This document shows, piece after piece, positions 27,757 to 36,593 of a DNA stretch of 64,000 nucleotides. The notes under the pieces were generated by a model. It was not told the origin of the DNA, searched no databases, and saw only the letters and a list, made by a program, of their open reading frames with translations. The number at the start of each line of letters is the position of its first letter. The stretch's first letter is position 1. The position numbers and the translations under genes are program-made. Location: positions 1 through 64,000 of the forward strand of contig JBBRYT010000001.1 in the NCBI GenBank assembly GCA_038237435.1. The letters run 5' to 3'. Source of the DNA: JACCTI01 sp038237435 (GTDB taxonomy: Bacteria > Verrucomicrobiota > Verrucomicrobiia > Chthoniobacterales > UBA10450).

Positions 27757-28866
27757 CTAGAAACGGCGGAACCAACTGTAGGGAAAAGCGTCGCCCGGGC
27801 AATCCGTGGCCCAGCGCGGGGGATTCATTTCACGATGCGGTCGTACCGGAATGTTTCCGGCTTCGACACGACCGCAGCGTTCGCGCAGGTATCGAATCAA
27901 CTCCTCTGTCGCTTGCAGTTGTGCGCGCGTCGGCTGGTCGCGATTGAAATCGCCGACGAGGCAAATGCCTAACGAGATGTTGTTCAAATAATCGCTGTGG
28001 ACGTGGCCGCCGTTAATCTGCCGGCGCCAACGATCTCCCACCTCGATCTGTCCGTTGCCGGACGACGTTCCGTTGCCGACCACGAAATGATACGCCAGTC
28101 CGTTCTGCATTCGGCGCACACGCCGATGATAATAATCGAAAGCGCGCGCGTTCCCCTGCCGCGTGCCGCTGTTGTGCACGATGATAAATTTCCAGCGCGC
28201 GCGCTGCACCGGCGCGCGACGAATCGCGTCGATTACGCTACGACTCAAGTAGTGATAGTTGCCCGTAGGTTCGCCGGCGCTTCCAAAAACTCGCGACCAA
28301 AATCCGCGGCGCGGCGGCGGTGATGGCGGTGGTTGATAACCCTGATCTTCTTCGAGTCCTGATTTCTGAATCGTGATATCGGCCGGCGCGTTGAAGGGTT
28401 GATTCGAAGCCGGCGGCGGTGTTGCCGCTGGAACTGCCCCGCGCGGCGGCGGCGATTTTCCTTCCGGAGTGGCTTTGGGAGTCGGCTCTTCTTCTTCGGT
28501 CTTCGGCGCCGGACTCTTTTTGCGTTTCGGACTTGGCGTTTCCTCTTCTTCCTCGGCCGCTTTCTTTTTTCTCGCCGATGGCGTCTTGGTCGGCTCGGGC
28601 GTTTCGAAAGTTTTGTGGGATTTCTTTCCCTTTCCTTTTTTCTTCGACGACGGTTTCGGTTTTCCGCTTGGTGTCGCTGTCGGCGAGGCCGAAATGGTGT
28701 GCATTTCTTCGCGCGCTTTCAGAAAAGCATCACGCTTTTTTTTATCGGCTTCGCTGATCTGCGCTTCGAGCAGAGTAGCCCCGAGCGCGCCGAGCACGAT
28801 GGCGCAGACAAAACCTCCCCGTCTCTTCCATCCGCGCGCGCGCCACAAAACAGGAAACTGCTTCAA
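27757..28866 (-). CDS. N-acetylmuramoyl-L-alanine amidase (Amidase_2) with disordered linker
   Basis: 369 residues. N-terminal hydrophobic segment (GFVCAIVLGALGATLLEAQI), about 150 residues of Lys/Pro/Ser/Thr-rich low complexity, and a C-terminal Amidase_2/PGRP domain (~220-369). Zn ligands fit His in FIIVHNSGT, His in GGHVHSDYLNN, and Cys in ATDCPGD. It would cleave the bond between MurNAc and the stem peptide in the periplasm. Its ATG overlaps the YihY-type gene stop by 4 bases, so the two are translated together. Confidence 0.88.
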   Translation of the reverse strand: MKQFPVLWRARGWKRRGGFVCAIVLGALGATLLEAQISEADKKKRDAFLKAREEMHTISASPTATPSGKPKPSSKKKGKGKKSHKTFETPEPTKTPSARKKKAAEEEEETPSPKRKKSPAPKTEEEEPTPKATPEGKSPPPRGAVPAATPPPASNQPFNAPADITIQKSGLEEDQGYQPPPSPPPRRGFWSRVFGSAGEPTGNYHYLSRSVIDAIRRAPVQRARWKFIIVHNSGTRQGNARAFDYYHRRVRRMQNGLAYHFVVGNGTSSGNGQIEVGDRWRRQINGGHVHSDYLNNISLGICLVGDFNRDQPTRAQLQATEELIRYLRERCGRVEAGNIPVRPHREMNPPRWATDCPGDAFPYSWFRRF

Positions 28867-29792
28867 GCCGGTTGAGGCTGAGCCGCGCCTTCCGTTGCCT
28901 TGCGCTCGTCGCGTTCGCGTTCCCGCAGAAGAATCGCGTTTAATTTTCCGCCGAGAAGCAACAACAGACAGGTCAGATACATCCAGAACAAAAGCACAAT
29001 AAAAGAGGCGAGCGCCAGGTAAGTCGCGTTGTATCGGTCATAACGCGCAACGTAGTATTGGAAAAGTTTCGTCACCGTGATCCAGCCGATGGCGAAGAAA
29101 ATCGAGCCCGGCAAAGCTTGCCGAACGGTCAGGTAGTTTTCGGGCAGAAGCAGATAAAGCCATAAGGCCAGGATGACCAGTGCGACCGCCGTCAGCGGCA
29201 TGTTTAAAAACCGCACCCATTCCTGCAACGGAATGGAAAGTTGGAAATTAACTTCCGCGATGCCGGCCAGGGTTTCACCGAAGACCATGGCGTTGAAACA
29301 AATCAAAATGATGATCCCGAACCAGAAGAGCAGAAAAAACGCGATCACGTACTTCGCCCACCAATTGCGATCGGCCTGAATCCCATGCGTGCGACTGAGC
29401 GCTCCCGAAATGGTCGAGATAAACGATGTGCCCAACCAAATTCCGAAAACAATACCGACGATCGCAACCCAGCCGCTCGAGCCGGTCACGACGACATTTG
29501 CCACCAGGGTGTCGATAATGTCCTGCACCTGCGGATCCTGCGGCAGGAAACTTTTCAAAATTGCGAACATCTGATGCAGTTTCGCCGGATCGGTGCCGAA
29601 GAGACTGAGCAAGTGCCAGAGGAACAAAAAGCCGGGGGCGAGGGTGAAGAGAAATTGGTAGGCCATCTGCGCGGCCAAACCGGTGGTGTTATCCATCGCC
29701 GTCTCCACCACGAGACGCTGCGAAATTCTGCCGAAAAACTTAAGCCATCCCATCTGCAGCGAGAGTTTACTTTGCCGCCTGTAATTATCCAT
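28863..29792 (-). CDS. YihY/BrkB-family membrane protein
   Basis: 309 residues from the ATG at 29790-29792; an open frame continues upstream but runs antisense through the next gene and lacks family similarity. About six TMs (FLFTLAPGFLFLWHLLSLFG, GWVAIVGIVFGIWLGTSFIS, IAFFLLFWFGIIILICFNAM, and a C-terminal LASFIVLLFWMYLTCLLLLL). GLAAQMAYQFLFTLAPGFL is the family's N-terminal hallmark. Often misannotated as RNase BN; role unknown. Overlaps the amidase downstream. Confidence 0.9.
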   Translation of the reverse strand: MDNYRRQSKLSLQMGWLKFFGRISQRLVVETAMDNTTGLAAQMAYQFLFTLAPGFLFLWHLLSLFGTDPAKLHQMFAILKSFLPQDPQVQDIIDTLVANVVVTGSSGWVAIVGIVFGIWLGTSFISTISGALSRTHGIQADRNWWAKYVIAFFLLFWFGIIILICFNAMVFGETLAGIAEVNFQLSIPLQEWVRFLNMPLTAVALVILALWLYLLLPENYLTVRQALPGSIFFAIGWITVTKLFQYYVARYDRYNATYLALASFIVLLFWMYLTCLLLLLGGKLNAILLRERERDERKATEGAAQPQPA

Positions 29793-29846
29793 TAAACTCT
29801 CCGGCCAGCCGCGCCAAACCTCCGGGGAAGGCGAGCCTAACGAGTA

Positions 29847-30950
29847 GTGAAAAGAATTCTCATCCTCACCGCTGGTTTTGGGGAAGGACATAACAGCGCC
29901 GCCCGCGGCATTCGCGCCGGCCTCTTGCAAATCGCGTTGCCCGGCAGCGTGCAGATCGAAGTGCATGATCTTTTCGCCGACACCTACGGTCTGCTCAACG
30001 ATTATGTGCGCGAAGCTTATCTCGGCGTGATTAACAATGCCCCGCCCATTTGGCGCGCGACCTATCGTCGACTCGATCGACAACATAATTTCTCGGGAAA
30101 CTTCAAAGTCTTCTTCACTTTGAAGAAAAGACTTCGCGCCTTGCTCGGCCGCTTCGAGCCCGACGTGATCGTTTCCGTCTATCCCGCATATCCACACATG
30201 CTCGACGAAATGCTGGGACCGATCGGACGTTCCTGCGGCAAACGCGTCATCGTCATCACCGATTCGCTTTCGGTCAATGCGATCTGGTATCGCTGCAGCG
30301 CGGATTTTTTCATTTTGCCTAACGAGAAGAGCGCCGCGGTGCTGCATCGCGAAGGTATTCCGGCCACCAAAACGAAGACGCTCGGCTTTCCGGTCAGTCC
30401 CGAGTTTGCCGAACCCGGCGACTTTCGCACGCCACCTTCGAGCGAACATGGCCGCCGCGTTCTCTATTTGATCAACGCGCGGCGATCACACGCGCCGGAA
30501 TTGGTGCAGAAACTCGGTGCGCTTAGGAACATTCAACTGACCGTGGCGGTCGGACGCGATCGCCGTTTGCGCAAGGCGATTTCGAGTATGCGCAACACCA
30601 CGCTCTATCCATTTTCCATGGTCGGCTGGAGTGAAGAGCTGCCGCGCTTGCTCCGCGAGAGTCATCTGCTGATTAGCAAAGCGGGCGGCGCCACCATGCA
30701 GGAAGCATTTGCCGCCGGCTGTCCGATGATCGTCAACCACATGATCCCCGGGCAGGAAGAAGGGAACGCGCGTTATCTTCTCGAAACGAATTCGGGCACT
30801 GTCGCCACGAGCGACGAGAAAGTGATCGTTGCGGTGCAAGATGCTTTCGCCAACAGCGCCGCGCTTTGGCACGAATGGTCCCGCAACATCGTGCCGCTCA
30901 GTCGCCCGACCGCCGCGCTGGATATCGCGCACTTTCTTCTTTCGCTTTAA
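29847..30950 (+). CDS. MGDG synthase-like (GT28) glycosyltransferase
   Basis: 367 residues with GTG start, 2 bases after an exact GCCTAACGAGT (29835-29845). N-terminal ILILTAGFGEGHNSAARGI and an MGDG_synth domain (DLFADTYGLLNDYVREAYLG) lead into a GT28 C-terminal domain with GGATMQEAFAAGCPMIV and the PGQEEGNA donor-binding region. Members transfer a sugar from a UDP-sugar to diacylglycerol. Divergent from the YihY gene. The precise sugar is unknown. Confidence 0.88.
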   Translation: MKRILILTAGFGEGHNSAARGIRAGLLQIALPGSVQIEVHDLFADTYGLLNDYVREAYLGVINNAPPIWRATYRRLDRQHNFSGNFKVFFTLKKRLRALLGRFEPDVIVSVYPAYPHMLDEMLGPIGRSCGKRVIVITDSLSVNAIWYRCSADFFILPNEKSAAVLHREGIPATKTKTLGFPVSPEFAEPGDFRTPPSSEHGRRVLYLINARRSHAPELVQKLGALRNIQLTVAVGRDRRLRKAISSMRNTTLYPFSMVGWSEELPRLLRESHLLISKAGGATMQEAFAAGCPMIVNHMIPGQEEGNARYLLETNSGTVATSDEKVIVAVQDAFANSAALWHEWSRNIVPLSRPTAALDIAHFLLSL

Positions 30951-31003
30951 AGCGCGCGTTATCCTTCAACGCACTGCGCCAGCTCAGGATGACAAATGGG
31001 AAA

Positions 31004-32155
31004 TCATTCGCGAGCGAAAATTTGTTCGCCGCCCAGGAATGTTTTCACCACCTGAAGATCGGGAGAAATCACGACCAGGTCGGCATCCGTTCCAACCGCA
31101 AGCGTCCCCTTCTCTTCCAATTGTAACGCGCGGGCCGGATTCGCCGTCGCCATGCCGATAGCTTCATGCAGGGGGACATGAACGTCGCGCACCATCGTTC
31201 GCACGAGATCGATCATGCGTGCTGCACTGCCAGCGAGCGCCGAATGATCCGCCACCCAACAGCCGCCGTGCTTCACCACGCAATCGACGTCACCGAGTTT
31301 AAACGACGACTCGTTAGGCAAACCCGCCCCCGCGCTTGCGTCCGTTACCAGACAAATTCCGGATGGCCCTTTCGCGCGATAAAGCATCTTCATCAAAGTC
31401 GTCGAAACGTGATGACCGTCGGCGATTAGCTCGCACATGATTTCCGGTTCGCTCAGCGCCACCTCCAACAAACCGGCCACGCGCTCGCCATCACGTTTCC
31501 GCATTGATGACATGCAATTGAAAGTGTGCGTGACACTGCGCATGCCGCGCGCGACCGCAGCTAAGGCTTCATCGTCCCAGGCATTGCTGTGACCGCCGCT
31601 GACCGCGATCCCTTTCGCATGAAAGCGATCGATCGCATCGAGCGCGCCCGGTAATTCCGGCGCCAAGGTAATTCGCTCGATCACATCCACGAACTCGAGC
31701 AACGCGCTCACCGATTCTGCATCAGGATCGCGAATGGAATCTTTTTCCTGCGCGCCGGCGCGCTCCTTGGAAATAAACGGGCCTTCCACATGCGCTCCGA
31801 CGATCTGCCGCATTTCCGATTTACAGATGCGAATTGCTTCGAGGGCACGAACGATACGTGGCAACGTCGCGGTCGCGGTCGTTAACAAAAGTGAAGTCGT
31901 CCCGCCACTCGCGTGATAAGCGCAAATTTCCCGGAATGCCTCGCCGCTCGCTTCCATCGTGTCGCGGCCGTTTGCGCCGTGCAGATGAAGATCGATAAAT
32001 CCCGGCGCGATAAAATTTCCGCCTAGATCGCACGCGTCCGTTTGCGGATACAATCCGGTTTCGCGAATGCCGCAAATTTTTCCGCCACTCTCGATGATCT
32101 CTAAACCGTCCCGAATTCCGTCTGGGAAAATGAACCGCGCGTTCGTGAAGATCAT
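31004..32155 (-). CDS. nagA: N-acetylglucosamine-6-phosphate deacetylase
   Basis: 383 residues, normal length. Amidohydrolase features: PGFIDLHLHGANGRDTME (HxH), HVEGPFISKERAG (metal Glu), SGGHSNAW (His), THTFNCMSSM (His), and catalytic Asp in CLVTDASAGAG. It converts GlcNAc-6-P to GlcN-6-P in amino-sugar and wall recycling, consistent with the nearby amidase. No nagB adjoins. An exact motif copy (31309-31319) codes LPNES inside it. Divergent from the halogenase-like gene with a 60-base gap. Confidence 0.95.
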   Translation of the reverse strand: MIFTNARFIFPDGIRDGLEIIESGGKICGIRETGLYPQTDACDLGGNFIAPGFIDLHLHGANGRDTMEASGEAFREICAYHASGGTTSLLLTTATATLPRIVRALEAIRICKSEMRQIVGAHVEGPFISKERAGAQEKDSIRDPDAESVSALLEFVDVIERITLAPELPGALDAIDRFHAKGIAVSGGHSNAWDDEALAAVARGMRSVTHTFNCMSSMRKRDGERVAGLLEVALSEPEIMCELIADGHHVSTTLMKMLYRAKGPSGICLVTDASAGAGLPNESSFKLGDVDCVVKHGGCWVADHSALAGSAARMIDLVRTMVRDVHVPLHEAIGMATANPARALQLEEKGTLAVGTDADLVVISPDLQVVKTFLGGEQIFARE

Positions 32156-32215
32156 TGCTTTCGGCGGAGCGTAACGTTGCGCAGCTTCGCGGCAAAGGCC
32201 ATCATTCGCCCTGCA

Positions 32216-33751
32216 ATGAATTTTGACTACGACGTCGTGATCATCGGTGGCGCGTTTTCCGGCGCAGCCACGGCGTTGTTAATCAAACGGAAACATCCGG
32301 CCGCGCGCATTCTGCTCGTCGAGAAAACCGAAGAATTCGATCGCAAAGTGGGTGAATCCACTACGGAGGTGAGCAGTTGTTTTCTTACCCGCATCCTCGG
32401 CCTGAGTAATTATCTGGGGCACCACCAGCTGTCGAAGCAGGGATTGCGCATGTGGTTTTCAAATTCGCCCGAGCAGGCTTTTGACGATTGCGTGGAGATC
32501 GGCGCGCGTTATCAGGCGCGGCTCCCGACTTTTCAAGTGGATCGCGCCACGCTCGACAGTCATCTGCTGGAATGCGCTATCGAAGCCGGCTGCGACCTAC
32601 GCCGTCCGGCCAAAGTCACCAGCATCGAGCTCGAGAAAAATTGTCAGACGATTTGCCTAACGAGTGATCGCGAAGAAACAATTCGCGCTCGATGGATCGT
32701 GGATGCGAGCGGGCGCGCCGCCATGCTCACGCGCAAACTCGGTTACTTCCGGCAGAACACCGAGCATCCGATCAACGCCGTCTGGGCGCGCTTCTCCGGA
32801 ACGAAAGATTGGGACAGTTACGATTGGCGCGAGCGTTTCCCGAAATATGCCAATGCCTCTCGCACCGCGCGCAGCTGGGCCACCAACCACTTGTTAGGCC
32901 ATGGCTGGTGGTGCTGGATTATTCCCCTCAAAGGCGGCGATGTCAGCGCAGGTGTCGTCTACGATTCGCGCATCTTTAAACTCAATGAAGGCGCGAATCT
33001 GGCCGGGCGTTTACGCGCTCACCTCCTCGCGAATCCAGTCGGTCGCGAAATTTTTCGCGACGCGCGCGTGATCGAAGGCGATGTCCATGCCTACTCGCAA
33101 ATGCCTTACTACAGCACGCAGGTTTGCGGCGAAGGCTGGGCCAGCGTCGGCGATGCCGCGAGCTTCATCGATCCACTTTACAGTCCCGGCCTCGATTTTT
33201 GCGCCTACACCGCTTCGTATGTCGCCGATATGTTGGCGACGAATCTCAACGGCCAAGACGTGGGCGATCGCATCGGTTACTACAACGCGCAGTATCCGAC
33301 GACGTATCGCTACTGGTTCGAGACGCTCTACAAGGACAAATATTACTACATGGGCGACGCCGAGTTAATGTCGGCCGCCGTCCTGCTCGACGTCGGCGCG
33401 TACTATGTCGGGTTGGTCACGCCGCTCTATCGCGATCCTGAAGCCGGGTTTCTGCGATTGCCTTTTGAAGGGACTGCGGGCGGCATCGTGGCCGCGATGA
33501 TGAAATTCTACAACCGACGCCTGGTCGCATTGGCTAATCGCCGCCTAACGAGTGGTTGTTATGGACGCCGTAATTCCGGCTGGCGCGAACTCTATGACGG
33601 TTTTGTGCCCGATCATCGCGTCGGTAAACTGATTCGCCGCGGGCTTTTTCGCTGGTGGAAAGCCGAGCTGACGAATTTACGACTCATCCTGACCGCGGGC
33701 GTGAGGCATCGAACGCCCGCCGCCACTTCCGCGGCGCCGGTCAGCGCCTGA
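32216..33751 (+). CDS. FAD-dependent halogenase-like oxidoreductase
   Basis: 511 residues from the ATG at 32216, next to the FAD-binding VVIIGGAFSGAATALLI. It carries the flavin-dependent halogenase marks: KVGESTTE (~46) and GWWCWIIP, which fits the WxWxIP motif (~226-233), plus GDAASFIDPLYSPGLDF. Homologues occur beside lipid or aryl-polyene-type genes where halogenation is unproven, so 'halogenase-like' is as far as I go. The stop is 3 bases before an acyltransferase start. Two exact copies of the dispersed word (32655, 33543) encode LTS. Confidence 0.85.
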   Translation: MNFDYDVVIIGGAFSGAATALLIKRKHPAARILLVEKTEEFDRKVGESTTEVSSCFLTRILGLSNYLGHHQLSKQGLRMWFSNSPEQAFDDCVEIGARYQARLPTFQVDRATLDSHLLECAIEAGCDLRRPAKVTSIELEKNCQTICLTSDREETIRARWIVDASGRAAMLTRKLGYFRQNTEHPINAVWARFSGTKDWDSYDWRERFPKYANASRTARSWATNHLLGHGWWCWIIPLKGGDVSAGVVYDSRIFKLNEGANLAGRLRAHLLANPVGREIFRDARVIEGDVHAYSQMPYYSTQVCGEGWASVGDAASFIDPLYSPGLDFCAYTASYVADMLATNLNGQDVGDRIGYYNAQYPTTYRYWFETLYKDKYYYMGDAELMSAAVLLDVGAYYVGLVTPLYRDPEAGFLRLPFEGTAGGIVAAMMKFYNRRLVALANRRLTSGCYGRRNSGWRELYDGFVPDHRVGKLIRRGLFRWWKAELTNLRLILTAGVRHRTPAATSAAPVSA

Positions 33752-33754
33752 CGT

Positions 33755-34672
33755 TTGGAAACGCCGCGCGCTTTTCTCCGCCGCTTCGCCGTCAAAGGAG
33801 TTCTCTGGCGACACTATCTCGATTGGGCGGTCGCTAATGTTCCCTTCTTTCTACAGCCAAGCATGATTTTCGTTTGGACGATTTTCTTTTTCTTTTTCGC
33901 CGCGCCCCAACGCCGTTCGATCATGCGCAATCTGCGCTTTGTTTCGCCGAAATCTTCCACGCTGCTGAATTTCCTGCGCGCCTTTCAAACCCTGCAAAAC
34001 TTCGCTTGGACCATAGCTGACGCCGCCAATTACAAAGTGAACCAGACGAGCTTCCGTTACGAAATTGAAGGGGCGGAAATTCTCAATCAACTCGGCCACG
34101 CACGTGGCGCGATCGTTCTCACGGCACATATGGGTAACTACGATTTGGGCGCGGCGCTCTTCGCGCAAAAATTCAATCGCGAAATCAGCATGGTCCGCGC
34201 GCCAGAACCCGACGTGCAAAGCGCGCAGCACCTGACTGAATCAGTGCAACGAACGGGCGATGGCGCGGTGAAAATTGCCTATAGCAGCGATGGCGCGCTC
34301 CTTTCATTCGATCTCCTCCATGCGTTGCGCGAGGGCGAGATCGTTTCTATTCAGGGCGATCGCATTATTCCCGGAGTCGCAACGGTCGAGGGACAAATGT
34401 TCTCGCGAATGGTGCGCGTGCCGGTCGGACCATTCACGCTCGCGCAGGTGGCGCAGGTGGCGGTCTATCCACTCTTCATTGTGCGCGCCGGATATCGTCG
34501 CTACAAAATCATCGTGCGCGAACCAATCCATGTTCTCCGCGGTGCGCGCGCCCGCGAGGAAGACATCACGCCAGCGGTAAAAAAATGGTGCGGCGTTCTG
34601 CAAAAAATGATCGCGCAATATGGAGAACAATGGTTCGCCTTCGGCGATATCTTTGCCGCTAACGAAACATGA
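33755..34672 (+). CDS. LpxL/HtrB-like lysophospholipid acyltransferase
   Basis: 305 residues, TTG start 3 bases after the previous stop. N-terminal hydrophobic segment (MIFVWTIFFFFFAA), then the acyltransferase HX4D-like motif AHMGNYDLGA (~126) and the second block SIQGDRIIPG with GQMFSRMVRVPVGPFTLAQV. It resembles lipid A lauroyltransferases and the acyltransferases of aryl-polyene clusters. Located at the inner membrane. It overlaps the next gene by 4 bases. Acyl donor and acceptor unknown. Confidence 0.85.
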   Translation: METPRAFLRRFAVKGVLWRHYLDWAVANVPFFLQPSMIFVWTIFFFFFAAPQRRSIMRNLRFVSPKSSTLLNFLRAFQTLQNFAWTIADAANYKVNQTSFRYEIEGAEILNQLGHARGAIVLTAHMGNYDLGAALFAQKFNREISMVRAPEPDVQSAQHLTESVQRTGDGAVKIAYSSDGALLSFDLLHALREGEIVSIQGDRIIPGVATVEGQMFSRMVRVPVGPFTLAQVAQVAVYPLFIVRAGYRRYKIIVREPIHVLRGARAREEDITPAVKKWCGVLQKMIAQYGEQWFAFGDIFAANET

Positions 34673-35139
34673 GTGACACGCCCGTCTTTTATTTTTCGCT
34701 ACCGCGCTTACTCGCGAAATGCTGCGGCCGCAGTGCGCAGCGAACGCAAAACAACTGGCTGGAAGCCAACGCAGCGGGAATTTTTCTTCACGTCGTGTTT
34801 TACGCCTTCGCTTTTCGTATCCTCCTCGGCGGACACACTATTTTGCAGCAACTTCTGTTGCTTCTACCGCTTGCCTTTCTCGTCTGGATTTTTTGGCTGC
34901 TGCTTTTTTACTTCGACTCGCTCGTGATTAGAGGGCTACGCGCGATTGGATTCATGCGGCATCTTTCGGACGGTCGCGCGCAAAGCATTTTGATCGCTCT
35001 CGTCGCGAGCGCGTGCGCTGTTGCGCTCGCCCTCGATCGAGACGGCTACAAAGTTATCGGCGAGGCCTGGCTGACATTAGTAACGCTTAACCTTCTTTCC
35101 GCGGCAATTCTAAGCCTGAATGTTTCCGCCACAGAGTAG
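34669..35139 (+). CDS. Integral membrane protein of unknown function
   Basis: 156 residues, about four TM segments (GIFLHVVFYAFAFRILL, LLLLLPLAFLVWIFWLLLFY, ILIALVASACAVALALDRDG, and AWLTLVTLNLLSAAILSLNV). No family recognised. The ATG overlaps the acyltransferase stop (ATGA) and its end overlaps the deacetylase start by 20 bases, so it is an integral part of a four-gene unit. Confidence 0.7.
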   Translation: MSDTPVFYFSLPRLLAKCCGRSAQRTQNNWLEANAAGIFLHVVFYAFAFRILLGGHTILQQLLLLLPLAFLVWIFWLLLFYFDSLVIRGLRAIGFMRHLSDGRAQSILIALVASACAVALALDRDGYKVIGEAWLTLVTLNLLSAAILSLNVSATE

Positions 35140-35920
35140 CGCCATCGCTTCGCGCATTTTTCTGCTGGGGTTCGCCGCGATCGCGCCCTTCCTTTCCATT
35201 CTCCTCATCGGCACAAATATCTACCTTGCCCTCGCACCGCTCTTTCTTTCACATCTCCTTTTGCTTTACGCCACGCTGGTTCCGAACTGCCAATGGTGGG
35301 GACCAGTCGTTAGACGGTTTGAGACCGCGGAGCGCGAAGTTTGGATCACAATCGACGACGGCCCGTCTCTCGGGCACACGCTCAAGATGCTCGAGGTCCT
35401 GGAGCAATTTGATGCAAAGGCGACGTTTTTTGTCGTGGGCCAAAATGCGGAAGCGCATCCGCATTTGATCACCGAAATACTGATGCGCGGCCACGCGCTG
35501 GCGAATCACACTCAGACGCACCCGAGCCGCTCATTCTGGTGCGCTGGTCCAGGCACCGTTCGACGGGAAATCGACCTATGCGCTGCGACTTTGCGCATCA
35601 CGCCGGAGCGCCCCGCGCTCTTCTTTCGCGCGCCTGTGGGAATGAAAAACCCATTCGTGCATCCCGCGCTCAGGCATCGCGGTATGGGATTGATTGGCTG
35701 GACCGTGCGTGGACTAGATACCGTGAGCCGCGATCCCGCGCGCATCGCGCATCGCATCGAAAAAAGTGCGCAGCCAGGTGCAATTATTTTGCTGCATGAA
35801 GGTCAGCAAATAAAGCGCGATCCGGATTTTGCTCCGCGCTGTCTGGAACTGACGCTGCAGCGCCTGACGAGTCACGGCTATCGCTTCGTCATCCCGCCAG
35901 CGGAGCAGCTGCGTGCCTGA
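35120..35920 (+). CDS. Polysaccharide deacetylase (NodB homology)
   Basis: 266 residues. N-terminal membrane region (IFLLGFAAIAPFLSILLIGT) followed by a NodB domain: motif 1 TIDDGPSLGHT (catalytic and metal Asp), motif 2 HALANHTQTHPSR (His ligands), motif 3 FFRAPVGMKNP, and a late LHEGQ. Removes N-acetyl or related groups from a glycan or glycolipid, probably at the membrane. Such deacetylases accompany acyltransferases and halogenase-like enzymes in aryl-polyene/flexirubin-type clusters. Confidence 0.88.
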   Translation: MFPPQSSAIASRIFLLGFAAIAPFLSILLIGTNIYLALAPLFLSHLLLLYATLVPNCQWWGPVVRRFETAEREVWITIDDGPSLGHTLKMLEVLEQFDAKATFFVVGQNAEAHPHLITEILMRGHALANHTQTHPSRSFWCAGPGTVRREIDLCAATLRITPERPALFFRAPVGMKNPFVHPALRHRGMGLIGWTVRGLDTVSRDPARIAHRIEKSAQPGAIILLHEGQQIKRDPDFAPRCLELTLQRLTSHGYRFVIPPAEQLRA

Positions 35921-36593
35921 AAATAAAGAGACGGTTATTGAAGGGACTTCCGCCCCACATCGGGCGTTCTGCGCAATCGAAGAGATTGCCTAACGAGTCC
36001 TCGATCGAGGCGCGGGTTGGGAAATGCAATGGTCCGCCAATGTTCCAGGTGATCGTCTTGGCGAAAATCTCGGCCAGATAGGTAACGCAAAAACGGAGCG
36101 ATTTTTCTCGCGGCGCATCGCGGATAAATAGCATTCCATCCGGCGCGACGCAGGTTGCGATCGTGCGCAATAATTTCGCCTGCTGCACCGGTTCCAGATA
36201 ATGGAGGACATCAACGAGCGCGACGTTTCCAGAAAATTCCGGCAGCCCGTTGTTCACATCGCTCTCGATGAATTCGATCCCATTGTACCGACCATTCGCA
36301 GCAGAGCGGGCGCGGCGAACTTTTCGTACATCAATTTCCACGGCGACAATCGGCGGGGTGAAGCCGCACTCGCGCAGGTAAAAGGGTAACAGCCCAATGC
36401 CGCCGCCGACATCGAGGAGCGGCGCTTGCGATTCGCGCAGCAATTCAGCCGCGGCGAAAAAGATCGGGTCGCGCCGAAGTTTGCTCGCAGCGTAGCGACG
36501 CAACCACTGTTCCGGATAGGCCGCCGCGACGCGCGCACGCGCGCGGCCGTTTTCGCATTGCGCGGAAATATCCGACTGCCAAACTGATTTCAA
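35889..36593 (-). CDS. Class I SAM-dependent methyltransferase
   Basis: 234 residues. Motif I LLDVGGGIGLLPFYLRECG (~60), acidic post-I region VAVEIDVRKVR, and ALVDVLHYLEPVQQAKLLRT. The start is TTG at 36591-36593, no better start being visible. It overlaps the deacetylase 3' end (convergent, 32 bases) and its start touches that of the divergent ATP-grasp gene. Substrate unknown; it may modify the product of the adjacent lipid/polyene-like cluster. An exact motif copy sits at 35988-35998. Confidence 0.82.
   Translation of the reverse strand: MKSVWQSDISAQCENGRARARVAAAYPEQWLRRYAASKLRRDPIFFAAAELLRESQAPLLDVGGGIGLLPFYLRECGFTPPIVAVEIDVRKVRRARSAANGRYNGIEFIESDVNNGLPEFSGNVALVDVLHYLEPVQQAKLLRTIATCVAPDGMLFIRDAPREKSLRFCVTYLAEIFAKTITWNIGGPLHFPTRASIEDSLGNLFDCAERPMWGGSPFNNRLFIFRHAAAPLAG

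Noticed and set aside
29793..30449. N-terminal extension of the YihY-type protein
   Set aside because: Runs antisense through the GT28 glycosyltransferase and lacks family similarity; the family begins at the ATG at 29790-29792.
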